A stretch of DNA of 64,000 nt from Chlorocebus sabaeus (GCF_047675955.1 NC_132914.1:130248663-130312662), one strand, 5' to 3'. Counted from the first letter of the stretch, positions 10,155 through 23,078 are shown. Notes: generated from the letters alone by a model not told the origin. Made by a program: numbers and translations.

Positions 10155-12133
10155 AAGTCTGGAATGTAAATGGTAACATGATGTGGCACCAGGATAACCA
10201 AGACAAGCTTAAAATTATAAAAAGAGGTCATGAATGTGATGCATTTGGAAAAAATTTCAATCTGAACATGAACTTTGTTCCTTTAAGGAAATCAAACAAT
10301 GAAGGTGACTTAGATGGATCGATTTTAAAACATCATTTAGATTTGCTTATTCCAAAAGGAGATTATGGAAAAGCAGAATCAGATGACTTTAATGTGTTTG
10401 ATAATTTTTTTCTCCATTCCAAGCCTGAGGATACTGATACCTGGTTAAAGTACTATGACTGTGATAAATATAAAGAGAGCTATAAAAAGTCACAGATTAT
10501 CATATATCATAGAAATCGTTTAGGGGAGAAACTCTATGAATGCAGTGAATGTAGGAAGCGCTTCAGTAAGAAACCAAGTCTCATTAAACATCAAAGCAGA
10601 CATATAAGAGACATAGCCTTTGGCTGTGGTAATTGTGGCAAAACCTTTCCCCAGAAGTCTCAGTTTATTACACATCACAGAACTCATACAGGAGAAAAAC
10701 CTTATAATTGTAGCCAGTGTGGGAAAGCCTTCTCCCAAAAGTCACAGCTCACATCCCATCAGCGGACACATACAGGAGAGAAACCGTATGAGTGTGGCGA
10801 GTGTGGGAAAGCCTTCTCTCGGAAGTCACATCTCATATCGCATTGGAGAACACACACAGGAGAGAAACCCTATGGATGCAGTGAATGTGGGAGGGCCTTT
10901 AGTGAAAAGTCCAATCTCATTAACCATCAGAGAATTCATACCGGTGAGAAACCTTTTGAATGCAGGGAGTGTGGGAAAGCCTTCAGCAGGAAGTCACAAC
11001 TCGTTACACATCACAGAACTCACACAGGAACAAAACCCTTCGGATGTAGTGATTGTAGAAAAGCTTTCTTTGAGAAGTCAGAGCTTATTAGACATCAGAC
11101 AATTCATACTGGAGAGAAACCCTATGAATGCAGCGAGTGTAGGAAAGCATTTAGAGAGAGGTCCAGTCTCATTAATCATCAGAGAACCCACACAGGAGAG
11201 AAACCTCATGGATGCATTCAGTGTGGGAAGGCCTTCTCCCAGAAGTCACATCTCATATCGCATCAGATGACACACACAGGAGAAAAACCCTTTATATGCA
11301 GTAAATGTGGGAAAGCCTTCAGCAGGAAATCACAGCTCGTTAGACATCAGAGAACCCATACGGGAGAAAAACCGTATGAATGCAGTGAGTGTGGGAAAGC
11401 TTTCAGTGAAAAATTAAGTCTCACTAATCATCAGAGAATTCATACAGGAGAGAAACCATATGTATGCAGTGAATGCGGGAAAGCCTTTTGTCAGAAGTCA
11501 CATCTCATATCACATCAGAGGACACATACAGGGGAGAAACCCTACGAATGCACTGAATGTGGGAAGGCCTTTGGTGAGAAGTCAAGTCTTGCAACTCATC
11601 AGAGAACTCATACTGGAGAAAAACCGTATGAATGCAGGGACTGTGAAAAAGCTTTCTCCCAGAAATCACAGCTAAATACCCATCAGAGAATTCACACTGG
11701 AGAGAAACCCTATGAATGCAGTCTTTGTAGGAAAGCTTTTTTTGAGAAGTCGGAGCTAATTAGACATCTGAGAACTCATACAGGAGAAAAACCTTACGAA
11801 TGCAATGAATGTAGAAAAGCCTTCAGGGAGAAGTCAAGTCTCATCAATCATCAGAGAATACATACAGGAGAGAAGCCTTTTGAATGCAGTGAGTGTGGCA
11901 AAGCTTTCTCTCGGAAGTCCCACCTTATACCACATCAAAGGACACATACAGGTGAGAAACCCTACGGATGCAGTGAATGTAGGAAGGCCTTCTCTCAGAA
12001 ATCACAGCTGGTAAATCATCAGAGAATTCATACAGGAGAGAAGCCTTATCAATGCATTGAATGTGGGAGAGCTTTCTCACAGAAGTCACAGCTCATCAAT
12101 CATCAGAGAACTCATACAGTAAAAAAATCCTAG
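10155..12133 (+). CDS. ZNF84: ZNF84 terminal exon: linker and 19 C2H2 zinc fingers
   Basis: The exon starts after a 'ctttatag' acceptor and runs open to TAG at 12131-12133. About 125 codons of linker come first and contain two decayed fingers: HECDAFGKNFNLNM, which lacks proper histidines, and YYDCDKYKESYKK. Nineteen fingers follow in an unbroken 84-bp period from 10535 to the end. Each has C-x2-C, an F/L core and H-x3-H, and most linkers are TGEKP. Finger 1 has an abnormal linker (IRDIA), and finger 6 is followed by TGTKP. Finger sequences are unusually alike (Q/R/E-K-S at the helix start), and fingers 4-11 correspond one for one to fingers 12-19. The product should be a nuclear, DNA-binding KRAB repressor; its targets cannot be read from this sequence. 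The name comes from near-identity to my memory of human ZNF84. Confidence 0.96.
10787..12130 (+). repeat. ZNF84: Two 672-bp blocks (fingers 4-11 and 12-19) within the ZNF84 array
   Basis: The blocks meet at 11458/11459. Pairs eight fingers apart share distinctive features: 7 and 15 have CRKAFFEKSELIRH, 8 and 16 have CRKAFRE/K-SSLINHQ, and 4/12 and 9/17 have KSHLI. This is an eight-finger tandem duplication, now diverged. Confidence 0.85.
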
Positions 12134-12800
12134 AAATACAGTTAATAGTAGTCTTTGACAGGTCATCTTGGACTTCAGAAAATGCAATTATGATAACGTT
12201 TTTAGACAGTCACATTGTGTTATGTGTCTGTACTCCCTGAGGGTGAGAACTCTAAATGAGGTGGTGTATGGAAAGCTGATCTTAATTCATAGAGTGAACC
12301 TATGAATGCAGTGCATCTCAACAACTTTTCAAACCATAGTGAAGCCTTACAGAGTAGAACATTCACAGCAAAGAAGAATCGTGTGAATATCAAAAAGCCT
12401 TCCAGAAGTCAAGTCTCCTAAGCTATTAGACATATTCCCACTGGAGATGAGAGAAAACCCCATGAATGCAGGAAATGAGGCAATATTTTTAAGAAATGAC
12501 AGTTCATTGTACATAAGGAAATGCCCTTAGGAATGAAGTTCTGTGAAAGTACTAAATATGGGATAGTGCAACAAGTAACCAAACTATTTTGTATTTTGGA
12601 GAATTCATATTATGGAGAATCTAACAATTTAAAGACACTGGGAACACTTGCCCCTCAGTATAGTACTGTCAAGGGAAGCCATACACTTTTTGTAGACGTG
12701 GGTACCAAAAATACCCAATTCTAAGTGGTTGACAGTTGTTCACTTTGAAGTGTGGAGTTTTAAAAATATGTGAATAAAATTATGTGAATAAATTGGCCAT
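12134..12800 (+). other. ZNF84: ZNF84 3' UTR with poly(A) signals and fossil fingers
   Basis: Sequence after the stop has no Alu until 14.4 kb. Two AATAAA hexamers at 12773-12778 and 12787-12792 are the first good polyadenylation signals. Between about 12290 and 12530 the sequence still resembles zinc-finger coding DNA: 'cctatgaatgcagtg', 'aagccttccagaagtcaag' and 'ccccatgaatgcagg' are spaced roughly like finger units, but they carry stops and frameshifts. The true transcript end may be further downstream. Confidence 0.6.
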
Positions 12801-13326
12801 TGAAACATCTAAGAAATTTCTTAGTGGTATTTGTGGCTTATCTTCTAGTGTCACATATGTTTTGCGTTTTGAACTGAAATATAATTTAATGTAATTGGGA
12901 TTATGAAATGCATATGCCTTATAGTGCCTCTGATGTCTGTGAAGACACACTACACACCACTGGTTTTTATTTTTTAACAATAATATAGAAAATGGAAAGT
13001 CATGTAACATGGCTACATTAATAAGTACCTTGAGTGATAACCCATTTCTTTTTCCTTATTATAGACATACATAAGGGGTCTTTTGTTTTTACTGACCTTT
13101 CTATTCAGTAACTGAAGCCAACATTATGTAAGTCTTCTGCATCCTCAGAGTCTGAGTAACAGTTTATATAAAATAAATATGCAAAGGCAGGAACCACAGA
13201 ATAACCATAGTAATATATAACTGAATTAGCAAAATAAAGATATTTGAACTACATTACAACACCCAAACTAAATGAAATAAAGTAGTGCTGTATCAAATCT
13301 TTTTCTCATTTAGTGAGATGCCTCCA

Positions 13327-13333
<7 letters not shown>

Positions 13334-13384
<51 letters not shown>
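13334..13384. repeat. (AT)n microsatellite
   Basis: About 25 uninterrupted AT dinucleotides; expected to vary in length between individuals. Confidence 0.95.
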
Positions 13385-13388
<4 letters not shown>

Positions 13389-13639
13389 CTTAAGTGATAT
13401 GTAACCCAAATACCACTATTTTAATTTACTGTGGTAAAGTATCATGGATATTTTGTGCTGCTATTATGCTTTTTGTGTTGCATAAAATATCTTGTAAAAA
13501 TTAGATGAATAAATGAATTACTAAAAAATCCCATTTCTGAAGATATAAAGTATTAGGGAATTTTATGCTGGAAAAACATTTTTGACATTCAAGGAAGCCT
13601 GTTTTCTAGCAAATTTCTGTGGTCACTGGAAAAGTACAT

Positions 13640-13930
13640 ATGATCCTGAACTTACAATGGGGTTACATCCCAATAAACCCATTGTAAGTTGAAAACATTG
13701 TAAGTCGAAAATGCATTTAATACACTCAACCTACCAAACATCATAGCTTAGCCTAGCCTACCTTAAACATTCTCAGAACACATTCTAATGCATCGTCTAT
13801 TTTATCAAAAGGTGTTGAATATCTGATGTAATTATTGAATACTGAAAGTGAAAAATAGTAGTTGTATGGATACCATTGTAATGTTGAGAAACTGTAAGTC
13901 ACATCCTCTTAAGTCAGGAACTCTGTATTA
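13640..13930. mobile_element. Tigger-like MITE remnant
   Basis: Near-palindromic ends 'gatcctgaacttacaatggg' and 'cttaagtcaggaactctgta', with 'agcttagcctagcctacctt' inside, as in short TcMar-Tigger-derived elements. Subfamily not assigned. Confidence 0.5.
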
Positions 13931-14430
13931 GGAAACAAGATTTCCATTTTATCATTTGAAATGTATTTGACTCTTTCCCTAGTTGCATTATCCCCATGGA
14001 AAACTTCACATTGAGAACTTACATTATTTAAGTATACTTCCATAAAAATGCATGAACCATCCCTTAGCTAAGTAAGGATTTTGTAATGTTCTCTCAATGT
14101 TGCTTGACAAAGTTAATATTTTTTGTATGCTGATGAAATTTAGAAAAGTCCAATATTGAGCTTGATTGCAAACTTAGAAAAAATCAAGGCTTCACCTTTT
14201 ATGTTCAAATTGTTGTATCAGTATGGTATTTTACACCTTTACCATGAACAGTATTTTCTTCTTTAATTATTGATTTTGCAACATTTTGGGAAAGTTGGAA
14301 TTTTAAATAAATGAGAATAATTTTCTAAACCAGCATACCAGTCAACAGCCAAATAATTCTTTCTGTGCTGTAATTTTAAAGCATCTAATTTTCCAACTTT
14401 TTATTCATACTCAAGTGTATGAACTTCCTG

Positions 14431-14998
14431 GCTGGGCATGGTGGCTCACGCCTGTAATCCCAGCACTTTGGGAGGCTGAGGAGGGTGGATCACTTGAGGT
14501 CAGGAATTCAAGACCAACATGTTCATGGCCAACATGGTGAAACCCTGTCTTTACTAAAAATTGGCTGGGCGTGGTGGCTCATGCCTGTAGTCCAAGCACT
14601 TTGGGAGGCCGAGGCAGGTGGATCATGAGGTCAGGAGATCGAGACCATCCTGGCTAACACGGCGATACCCCATCTCTACTAAAAATACAAAAAATTAGCC
14701 AGGCATGGTGGCGGGCACCTGTAGTCCCAGCTACTCAGGAGGCTGAGGCAGAGTTTGCAGTGAGCCGAGATCGCGCCACTGCACTCCAACCTGGGCGACA
14801 GAGCAAGACTCCATCTCAAAAAAAAAAAAAAATTAGCTGGGTGTGGTGGTATGTGCCTGTAATCCCAGTTACTTGGGAGGCTGAGGCAGGAGAATCACTT
14901 GAACCCGAGAGGTGGAGGTTGCAGTGAGCCAAGATGGCACCACTGCACTCCAGCCTGGGCAACAGAGCTAGACTGTGTCTCCAAAGAAAAAAAAAGAA
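14431..14998 (+). mobile_element. Alu split by a younger AluY
   Basis: Outer sense Alu: left arm 14431-14561 and right arm about 14833-14998. An AluY (14562-14832) with its own poly(A) sits at the central A-rich linker. Confidence 0.8.
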
Positions 14999-15002
14999 CT
15001 TT

Positions 15003-15283
15003 GGCCGGGCGCGGTGGCTCAAGCCTGTAATCCCAGCACTTTGGGAGGCCGAGACGGGCGGATCACGAGGTCAGGAGATCGAGACCATCCTGGCTAACAC
15101 AGTGAAACCCCGTCTCTACTAAAAACACAAAAAACTAGCCGGGCGAGGTGGCGGGCACCTGTAGTCCCCGCTACTCGGGAGGCTGAGGCAGGAGAATGGC
15201 GTAAACGCGGGAGGCGGAGCTTGCAGTGAGCTGAGATCCGGCCACTGCACCCCAGCCCGGGCGACAGAGCGAGACTCCGTCTC

Positions 15284-15312
<29 letters not shown>
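15003..15312 (+). mobile_element. AluY, Old World monkey type
   Basis: Nearly consensus: 'ctcaagcctgtaatcccag', 'gccgagacgggcggatcac', 'ctagccgggcgaggtgg', 'gagatccggccactgcac', long poly(A). Confidence 0.9.
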
Positions 15313-15317
<5 letters not shown>

Positions 15318-15598
15318 TCCTACTTTTTAATATCTCAAAGTCATTTTACTAGATGTGGGAGACCAACTAATGCAAATGAACAGTTAGAAGGTGATGTTGT
15401 ACTTTGTGATTTTTGCCCTATTTTTTTCTTTCCATCTATTATCATTCTCTGTCCAATCCCAGAGATTGATTCATTAAGTCTTGGAAATTCTAGATTATTC
15501 TATTAACTGTTAAGCAGTTAAACCTGATACTTCCTACACTCGATAACAGAACTTCAACATTAACCTATTGATTGAATGCCCAAGAACAAACATTTTTT

Positions 15599-15905
15599 CT
15601 TTTTTTTTTTTTTTTTTTTTTTTTTGAGACGGAGTCTTGCTCTGTAGCCCGGGCTGGAGTGCAGTGGCCGGATCTCAGCTCACTGCAAGCTCCGGTTCCC
15701 GGGTTTACGCCATTCTCCTGCCTCAGCCTCCCGAGTAGCTGGGACTACAGGCGCCCGCCACCTCGCCCGGCTAGTTTTTTGTATTTTTAGTAGAGACGGG
15801 GTTTCACCGTGTTAGCCAGGATGGTCTCGATCTCCTGACCTCGTGATCCGCCCGTCTCGGCCTCCCAAAGTGCTGGGATTACAGGCTTGAGCCACCGCGC
15901 CCGGC
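15599..15905 (-). mobile_element. AluY, Old World monkey type
   Basis: Antisense, near consensus ('cagtggccggatctcagc'), flanked by 'aaacattttttct' repeats that look like target-site duplications. Confidence 0.9.
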
Positions 15906-18721
15906 CTCAAACATTTTTTCTAAACATCAAGTGCTATGGGGAGGATTGACGCTGACAATAGAGGTCTAGTTAAGAACTGATGCAGAGGTTCAAATACATT
16001 GTGCAGTAGTCACTAGAACTCACCTTCTAAAGTGTCATAAGAGCTCTGATTCTGAAATTAGAGATTTTTTAGTGTGTTTTTGAAATTACCTTGTAAACCA
16101 CAAAACTGTGTCGCTGCATTGTCCCTTATTGGTTCCTACCATAAATTCTACATCAAGAAGAAAGTTTTAAAGTTAGAGTGGATTTATTTTTGATTTTATG
16201 GAGCACAATAAGGTACATTGAGATAGCATACTAAAGGAGGCCAAATACAGGAAGCATCCCCTTTTCTTGTTTTCTTACTGCCCAGATTTTCCCACTGACC
16301 TCGAATTGTGCACAGTTCTACAAAGGATAATTTACATTTGTTTTCCTTTTACTAAGTAGTGGGTTTTCCTTAAGGTCCAGACTGAATTTTGAGGCCTGTA
16401 CCAGGATTGCCTTCTGTGTAGCCTTCCTTTCCTTGCAGGATCTGATATCATTATCTATGGGTCCATATATTTGTGATACTTTGGTTTCAGGAACATCACT
16501 TTTAGAATGTTGACATAAAATGCACCTACAGAATGCCAGATTTATCAAAAGTAATTTTCTAGCAAAGTCTACAGCAGTGGCATTTGGAATCTACATTTGA
16601 GACCTTCTGTCATTCCAGGAATCTATGTCCAGGTTGTCAATTTCAGAGGTCTTATTAATGTCTATACAGGTACCAATAAGCTTTCAGATGCTCAATACCT
16701 ACTCCTGGCCTAACTGCTAATAAACTTAACCAATCATAACCCTTGCAGATGCATGCATGTTTTCTGCACCTTGCTATCATTTTTCGGCCCATTTTTCACA
16801 TGTATACATAGTGATTATTTTTAAATGCAACCCTGATTACACATGCCTCGTTGAAATATCATGTGGCTTATTGTGGACTTAAAGTGTAATATTCTTCTTA
16901 TGGTATGCAAGGACTTTTGTACAAACCAATGCCTATCTATCCACTGTCATTTCTGAAAACTTTTTCCTCCTATGCAATATTTTCTGGCCTCTGTGAACAA
17001 CTTGTAGTTCCTTGAGATTTCTATTATTGCTTACGTTTTTGCAAATCTGCAATTGAAATGCCCTTGTTCCTTGTTAATGCCTATTGAATCTATATGAACC
17101 TGTACGTGTGTTTCTCACTGTGATAATATAATCATTGCATGTTTTATCTTTTCAACTAGAAAGTTTCTAGAAAGCTAGGACTATCTTTTTGTCTATGTAA
17201 TTTTAGCATCACAAGGTATATTTAAATGTGGGTGCAGTGAGTGGCTGTTTTCTGCCACGTGGAGAAACACGGTCTGCAGTGAGAGAGAAGAATGAAGCCA
17301 TCACAGAAGCAAAATCAAGAAAGAGTCCTGATTGTGTTCCAGTACCTGGTTCTTCTGGTCTTCGTGTCCAGGTCCACCTCTGCCCTTTTCATGCCTTGGT
17401 TGTTGAATTCTTCTGTGAGATACTCCAAATATCCTAATAAATTATCATGTTTGCTTCATTTGGCTCAAGTTGTGTTTGTTACAACCCAAATATTTCTAAC
17501 AGGAAATCAGGCTATGTCGTAACTTGTTCTCTGGATGTGGTTACTGAGAAGTTTGGGTGCAAGATGTCTATTGAGGATCAACAGCTGTGAAATGATCAAA
17601 GAAGAAGTAAGAAAACATTGAGCTGAGGAAGAATCCAATTTGCACTGCATTGGAGCCAGCAGGGAACTCTGGAACATGTACTGCCCATTGGAGTGCCTCG
17701 TGTTGAACCAAGATGGCCAGGCCCTTATAACCCTGTGTTGCTCACCCCATCACCCAGACTCAGGCTGACCTGGGAAGGAAGCAACCTTAGGTGAAGCAGC
17801 TCTTTTCTTAGGTGATGTTGCTGTCTTCTTAGGTGAAGCAGCTCATTTCAGCTGAGGCCAGCTTCACAAGTGGAGGCTCTGCTGATGACTCTCCCTGCCC
17901 TGTGCAAGTCCCACCTTGAGGAGAGATCTGAGTCATGATGCGTGTTTGTGATCACACAGTCCATCCTTCCCACCACTTAGATCCCCTTGTCTTGTCTATG
18001 TTACATTTGGGAAGCTGCTGCTCTAGGATTCTGGTGGGGCTCTCTCTGAGGAGAGACTCAGAGAAGGAAGATTCGTAGGACAAACCACAGCCCCTAATGT
18101 TGCAGTTGCTGTCTGTATTATTTGCTGTAGATTCTCATCACATCTGTTAGCACCTTTGTGGACATAAGTGAATTTCGTGGTAGCTTGTTGCAGACCCTTA
18201 TTCCTGAGGGGGTCAGAGCCCTGTTCACCATGTCCTTTTCAGATCCAAGTTGCTGTATTTGTCCATTTACATCACAATAGGGCAAGGAAGTTCAAAGAGG
18301 CACCTAGGTGGACCACCTGAGTGCCACTCCTTTTTTCTCCTGCCCTGTTGTGTAAGCAGCCATACCTTCTGATGATCAGTGTCAGTGCCCCAGCAAACAG
18401 TGGTTTTTCTGGCATGCTGGTCCCTGGACACAAGGGTACAAAGTTCCATGCTGTATCTGTAGTTTGTAATTTAGAACACTCACTCTGTCCTCTGGTGGAA
18501 AGTGCCCCCTTTGGGACTAATCCTTCATGTTTGACCTTTATACAGTGCTGTGTTTTCAAAGAGGACACATGGGTTTGGGTACCGCAGTGTGGAAGCAGGA
18601 AGATTACAGATGATCCTCTGGGGGGACCTTGTGCTTCCCATAACCACAACTCTGGGGTTGAGAGAGTTAATATTGCCCTGGGAGCAAAACTGTAGTTATA
18701 CCATTGTCCATTTCATGTATA
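15906..18721. other. Spacer, possibly part of a degraded retroelement
   Basis: No gene. The stretch 17230-17520 ends with 'aataaattatcatgtttgc' and looks like the end of an old LTR. From there to 22 kb the sequence has the feel of a decayed retroviral interior, but I see no conserved pol motif on either strand. The minus-strand frame 18272-18649 has no recognisable domain. Confidence 0.25.
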
Positions 18722-19030
18722 TTGTTTGGTTTTGGTTTTGGTTTTGGTTTTGAGATGGAGTCTCGCTCTGTCGCCCAGCCTGGAGTGCAGTGGCGCGATC
18801 TCGGCTCACTGCAAGCTCCACCTCCCGGGTTCATGCCATTCTCCTGCCTCCGCCTCCCGAGTAACTGGGACTACAAGTACCCACCACCATGCCTGGCTAA
18901 TTTTTTGTATTTTTAGTAGAGACGGGGTTTCACCGCGTTAGCCAGGATGGGCTCGATCTCCTGATTTCATGATCCACCCGCCTCAACCTCCCAAAGTGCG
19001 GGATTACAGGCCTGAGCCACCGCGCCAGCC
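18722..19030 (-). mobile_element. Alu with (GTTTTG)n tail
   Basis: Antisense Alu whose poly(T) end has become a GTTTTG repeat (18723-18750). Confidence 0.85.
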
Positions 19031-19594
19031 TTGTATATTGTTCATTTCATTGCCCACTTCATTTCACTTGATATGAATGCAAACATTTATCCTTTTTTTC
19101 TGAATCAGGATATTAAAAAATGCATTTACTGGATCAGTAGCCATATACCATGTATCTGAGGCTGTATTAATCTCTTCTAGTGGAAATATCACATCTGGCC
19201 TAATGGCTGTGATCAGGACTACTACTCACTTGAGCTTGAAGTTGAATTGCAGTTGTGAGTAGTTTTTACTAGAGAGATGATGGGAACCATCACTCCTAAA
19301 TCTTTTATATCCTGAAATGTGACTCTAATCTCTACTACTCCCCCAGAGATTGTTCTTATTTACTATCTTGGGTGGATTGTAGTTTGAGGCTTCCACGTGG
19401 CCTTTCCTGCCACAATAGTTTTTTTTCCTGCAAGCCAAGGACCTAATGCCACTTGTGATACAGCAGGTGTGAGCTGCTTTTTGTGCAGCCAAATGCCCTC
19501 TAACTTTCACAGCTGCAATCAATTGTCTATTATTTGGCCTCAACTGTGTGTTACCTTTATGTAGAGCATCAGTGGCTTTTTAGCAGTAGCCACT

Positions 19595-19957
19595 GTATTA
19601 GTCCATTCTCATACTGCTATAAAGAAATACCCCAGATTGGGTAATTTATAAAGAAAAAGAGGTTTAATGAACTCACAGTTTCACATGACTGGGAAGGCCT
19701 GACAATCATGACGGAAGGTGAAGGAGGAGCAAAGATACATCTTACATGGTGACAGGAAGGAGAGCGTGTACAGAGGAACTGCCCTTTATAAAACCATCAG
19801 ACCTCATGAGATTTATTCACTATCACAAGAACAGCATGGGAAAAACCCATCTGCATGATTCAATTACCTTCCCTGGGTCCCTCCCGTGACACAAGGAGAT
19901 GATGGGGGCTACAACTCAAGATGAGGTTTGGGTGGGGACACAGCCAAACCACATCAG
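19595..19957 (-). mobile_element. THE1-type solo LTR (ERVL-MaLR)
   Basis: On the minus strand it starts like 'tgatgtggtttggctgtgtc' and ends '...actaata'. The plus strand shows the typical 'attagtccattctcatactg' and 'tgggtaatttataaagaaa'. Only an LTR is visible, with no internal sequence attached. Confidence 0.85.
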
Positions 19958-21079
19958 CCACTCAAACCTGTTATTTAATAATAATCTATCTCCTAAGTTC
20001 AAACATCTGTTACATAGCACAGGTGCTGCCTCTTAATTTTCTATTGGTGAACTATTTAATGATTGAACCACCTCCTTATGCCAGGGCCTCTTTGTGCTCC
20101 ACCTGCCACAGTAGTGGGGTTTGTATGTAAGCTGGATAATGAGTAATCCAGTTCCAATGCTTTGGCCCATGCTTTGCTATTTTGGAGCGCCTCAATAATG
20201 GTACAAGCTGCAATCCATTGGGTTTTCTGAAAGTCGACTCTGAGATATACTTTGGAGGTATTCACTGTAGATCAGTATCTGTGAAAGGAAAGAGAAAGAA
20301 GTAGGATTAAGCAAAAGAAAAGGTTAAACTGCAATGCAGATCCTACAAAACTGCTCCCAACTCAGAATGGATCTCTGTGGTGAGTGCTGCCTGACAGGGT
20401 TCAGGTGTCAGGCAAGCATGGTCTAGTCTGTGTTCATGCCTCTTTCAGTCACTGAATACAGCCTGACCTGGGAAGAGGGTGACTTTGGACAAAGCTCTTC
20501 TGCAGCAAAAGCTGACCATGAAGGGCTTGACAGGTGAGGGCTGTCTGCTAACTGAACTTCCCACACTTGTGCTACAAGCCGTTCCTTGAAGGGAGATAGA
20601 AACAGCACATCCTCATGCCTACTAAGGCACGCTGCCCCAAATTTGATGGTCTCAAATACAGTCTTCCCTTACACTAGAAAATCTTATTTCATTGACTAAG
20701 TCAACGTTTTAAAAGTAAAGGCTAACCTCCAAATTCTCTCTAGAGGAAATTCAGGTGAAAAGATCACTGAACTAAGGACTCCTACAATAACCATCCAGTG
20801 TAGGATAGGTCTGTGTGAAAGGAATGGCCACATTATGGGAATAAGGGCAAAATTACATGGCATAAAATTGTATGTTTTTAAAAAAATATAAAGACATTCT
20901 CTGAAGTTGCTGATGTGACTTGCATGCAGGAGGATATTTCAAATGATGATGTATAAAATTTCCGGATCAACTGAGCTTCACAAACCAGGATGGCTGCATT
21001 TGGTGTCTGAGATGGTTTATAAGACTTCTCAATGTGATGAGAAACACGTAAGCTGCGATATCCATTTTTTGTTTGTTTG
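19958..21079. other. Spacer without recognised gene
   Basis: May continue the suspected degraded retroelement that the THE1 LTR interrupts. Short antisense frames lack motifs. Confidence 0.3.
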
Positions 21080-21387
21080 TTTGTTTTTGTTTTTTTTGAG
21101 ACAGAGTCTTGCTCTGTCGCCCAGGCTGGAGTGCAGTGGCCGGATCTCAGCTCACTGCAAGCTCCGCCTCCTGGGTTCACGCCATTCTCCTGCCTCAGCC
21201 TCCCGAGTAGCTGGGACTACAGGTGCCGCCACCACACCCGGCTAGTTTTTTTTTTTTTGTATTTTTTTTTGTAGAGACGGGGTTTCACAATGTTAACCAG
21301 GATGGTCTCGATCTCCTGACCTTGTGATCCGCCCGTCTCGGCCTCCCAAAGTGCTAGGATTACAGGCTTGAGCTACCACGCCCGGCC
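21080..21387 (-). mobile_element. AluY, Old World monkey type
   Basis: Antisense AluY with a GTTTGTTT-rich tail and an expanded central T tract. Confidence 0.9.
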
Positions 21388-22158
21388 GGCAGTTGGAGTA
21401 CTTTCTACATTGGATTCTTGGTCTTTGGTTAAAAGCCACTATAGTGGGAAAGGCCAGGTGAAAACCTCTGAATCCTACCCCAAAGGTAAGATCGTAAATT
21501 AAAAACAATGTTGCATTTTGGGGAGAAGAGTTGGAGGGAGTGAGGGAGGTGAGTGCAACTCGTAAAGACCTAAAGAATGTGGTAGTAGTGCCCCTGTGAT
21601 ACTATTATTTAATTCGATAACAGAGACCTCATAGTGACCTGACAAATCCTAGAGAATGACTACAAGTGAGCTCAGCCAGGTCCAAGTCCCGCTTGCAGAC
21701 AGGACATTGTTTCTAAAGCAGATTTAAGTGGTCTTGGGTCGGGAAATCAAGTTTTTATTCTATTCAGGAAAAAGAATCAGAAAATGTATGCATTAACATG
21801 GGACAGACAATACTGTGCATTCGCAGTTTTACCCCAGGCCTGTCATAATATAATCTGAATAGAAGTAGACTGAACATTTTATAGAACATCACAGTAATAC
21901 AATACGGCAGCAAAATCATGTCAGTCAGGCAGGATAAGTAGGAAGTGGCCAGCAGGTTGGAGACACCACACGCATTCTAGAGGATTGGTGACAAACCGTT
22001 TAAAAATCTAGCAAGTTACCACAAAAGATAGCATATAATTCAGTTTTTCCACACTGCTTTATCAATTCTTGAGGAAGTTTTTGTCGATTTTTTCCTACTA
22101 ATTTTATATATTTATTGGCATGAAATTACAGATATGTTCCTACTGATTTTAAAATCTC
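21388..22158. other. Spacer without recognised gene
   Basis: No exon, RNA gene or repeat identified with confidence. Confidence 0.4.
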
Positions 22159-22450
22159 AGACGGGCGTGCTGGCTCATGCCTATAATTCTAGCTCTTTGA
22201 GAGGCCAAGGTGGGAGGATCGCTTGAGTCCAGGAGTTCGAGACCAGCCTGGGCAACATAGAAAGTGAGACTCCATCTCTACAAAAAATTTTTAAAATTAG
22301 CTGGGCGTGGGGGTGCTTGCCTGTAGTCCCAGCTACTTGGGAGGCTGAGGTGGGAGGATTGCTTCAGCCTGAGAGTTCGAGGTTGTAGTGAGCCATGAAC
22401 ACACCACTGAACTTTAGTTGGGTGACAGAGTGAGACCCCATCTCAAAAAA
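22159..22450 (+). mobile_element. Alu (older)
   Basis: Sense Alu with many CpG losses; ends 'accccatctcaaaaaa'. Confidence 0.85.
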
Positions 22451-23078
22451 ACCCCAAATTTGGAATCTCTTCTGTATTTGTAGTTATATTGCTTTTTTAT
22501 TAATAATATTTATTTTTTACTTTTATTCTTGTTTTATCTTGGTAAAATTTGTGTATTTGTTAGCTTTTACAATAAACAAGACTGGTTTTATTGATCTATT
22601 TGTATCTTTGTTTCTACTTAGCTGATTAACTGAAAGCTGAACTTGACAGAGGCCAATATTAAGGTAAAGTAGATGTCAAAAATTTATTGGCATAAATATA
22701 GGGATTTAAGGAAATATTATTAATATTGATTTGTCATAAGTACTACACTCACTAATTCCTCCGATTTTGACCCCCAACAGGGGCCAGAGGACAGTTCTTT
22801 CACCATGAGAAATTACTTGGTAAAGGGAGAACCAGCCTCATGTAAAAATGTGGGTATAGTTGTGTGTTATAGATACTGACAGTAAAATGAGATTCCTGAT
22901 GTCAAAATGGATGATAGGTTCTGGAATGGAACAGTTCTCACAGCAGAATTTACTCACAAGCAGCAAGATAGGCATGGTTAGTGCGGGAGGGTCATGATCA
23001 TAATGGTAATGAGAATTGTTAAACCTACATAAACCTTTGGAAGTGGTTAACTGATCAGAGATCTTAAAGGCCAAAATA
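22451..23078. other. Spacer without recognised gene
   Basis: AT-rich single-copy sequence; nothing recognised. Confidence 0.4.

Larger units (their letters stand above)
12801..14430. other. Spacer downstream of ZNF84
   Basis: AT-rich. Contains an (AT)n run (about 13334-13384) and a Tigger-like DNA transposon remnant at 13640-13930; otherwise nothing recognised. Confidence 0.6.

Noticed and set aside
10620..11270. 216-codon frame overlapping the ZNF84 fingers
   Set aside because: A shadow frame of the 84-bp finger repeat; the real frame encodes 19 intact C2H2 fingers.
10535..12130. Regularly spaced repeat resembling a CRISPR array
   Set aside because: The 84-bp period is the C2H2 finger codon repeat; there are no short identical repeats with unique spacers, and the DNA is primate.
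18272..18649. 125-codon minus-strand frame as a possible retroviral protein
   Set aside because: No conserved protease, RT, integrase or dUTPase motif is visible, and neighbouring frames are closed.
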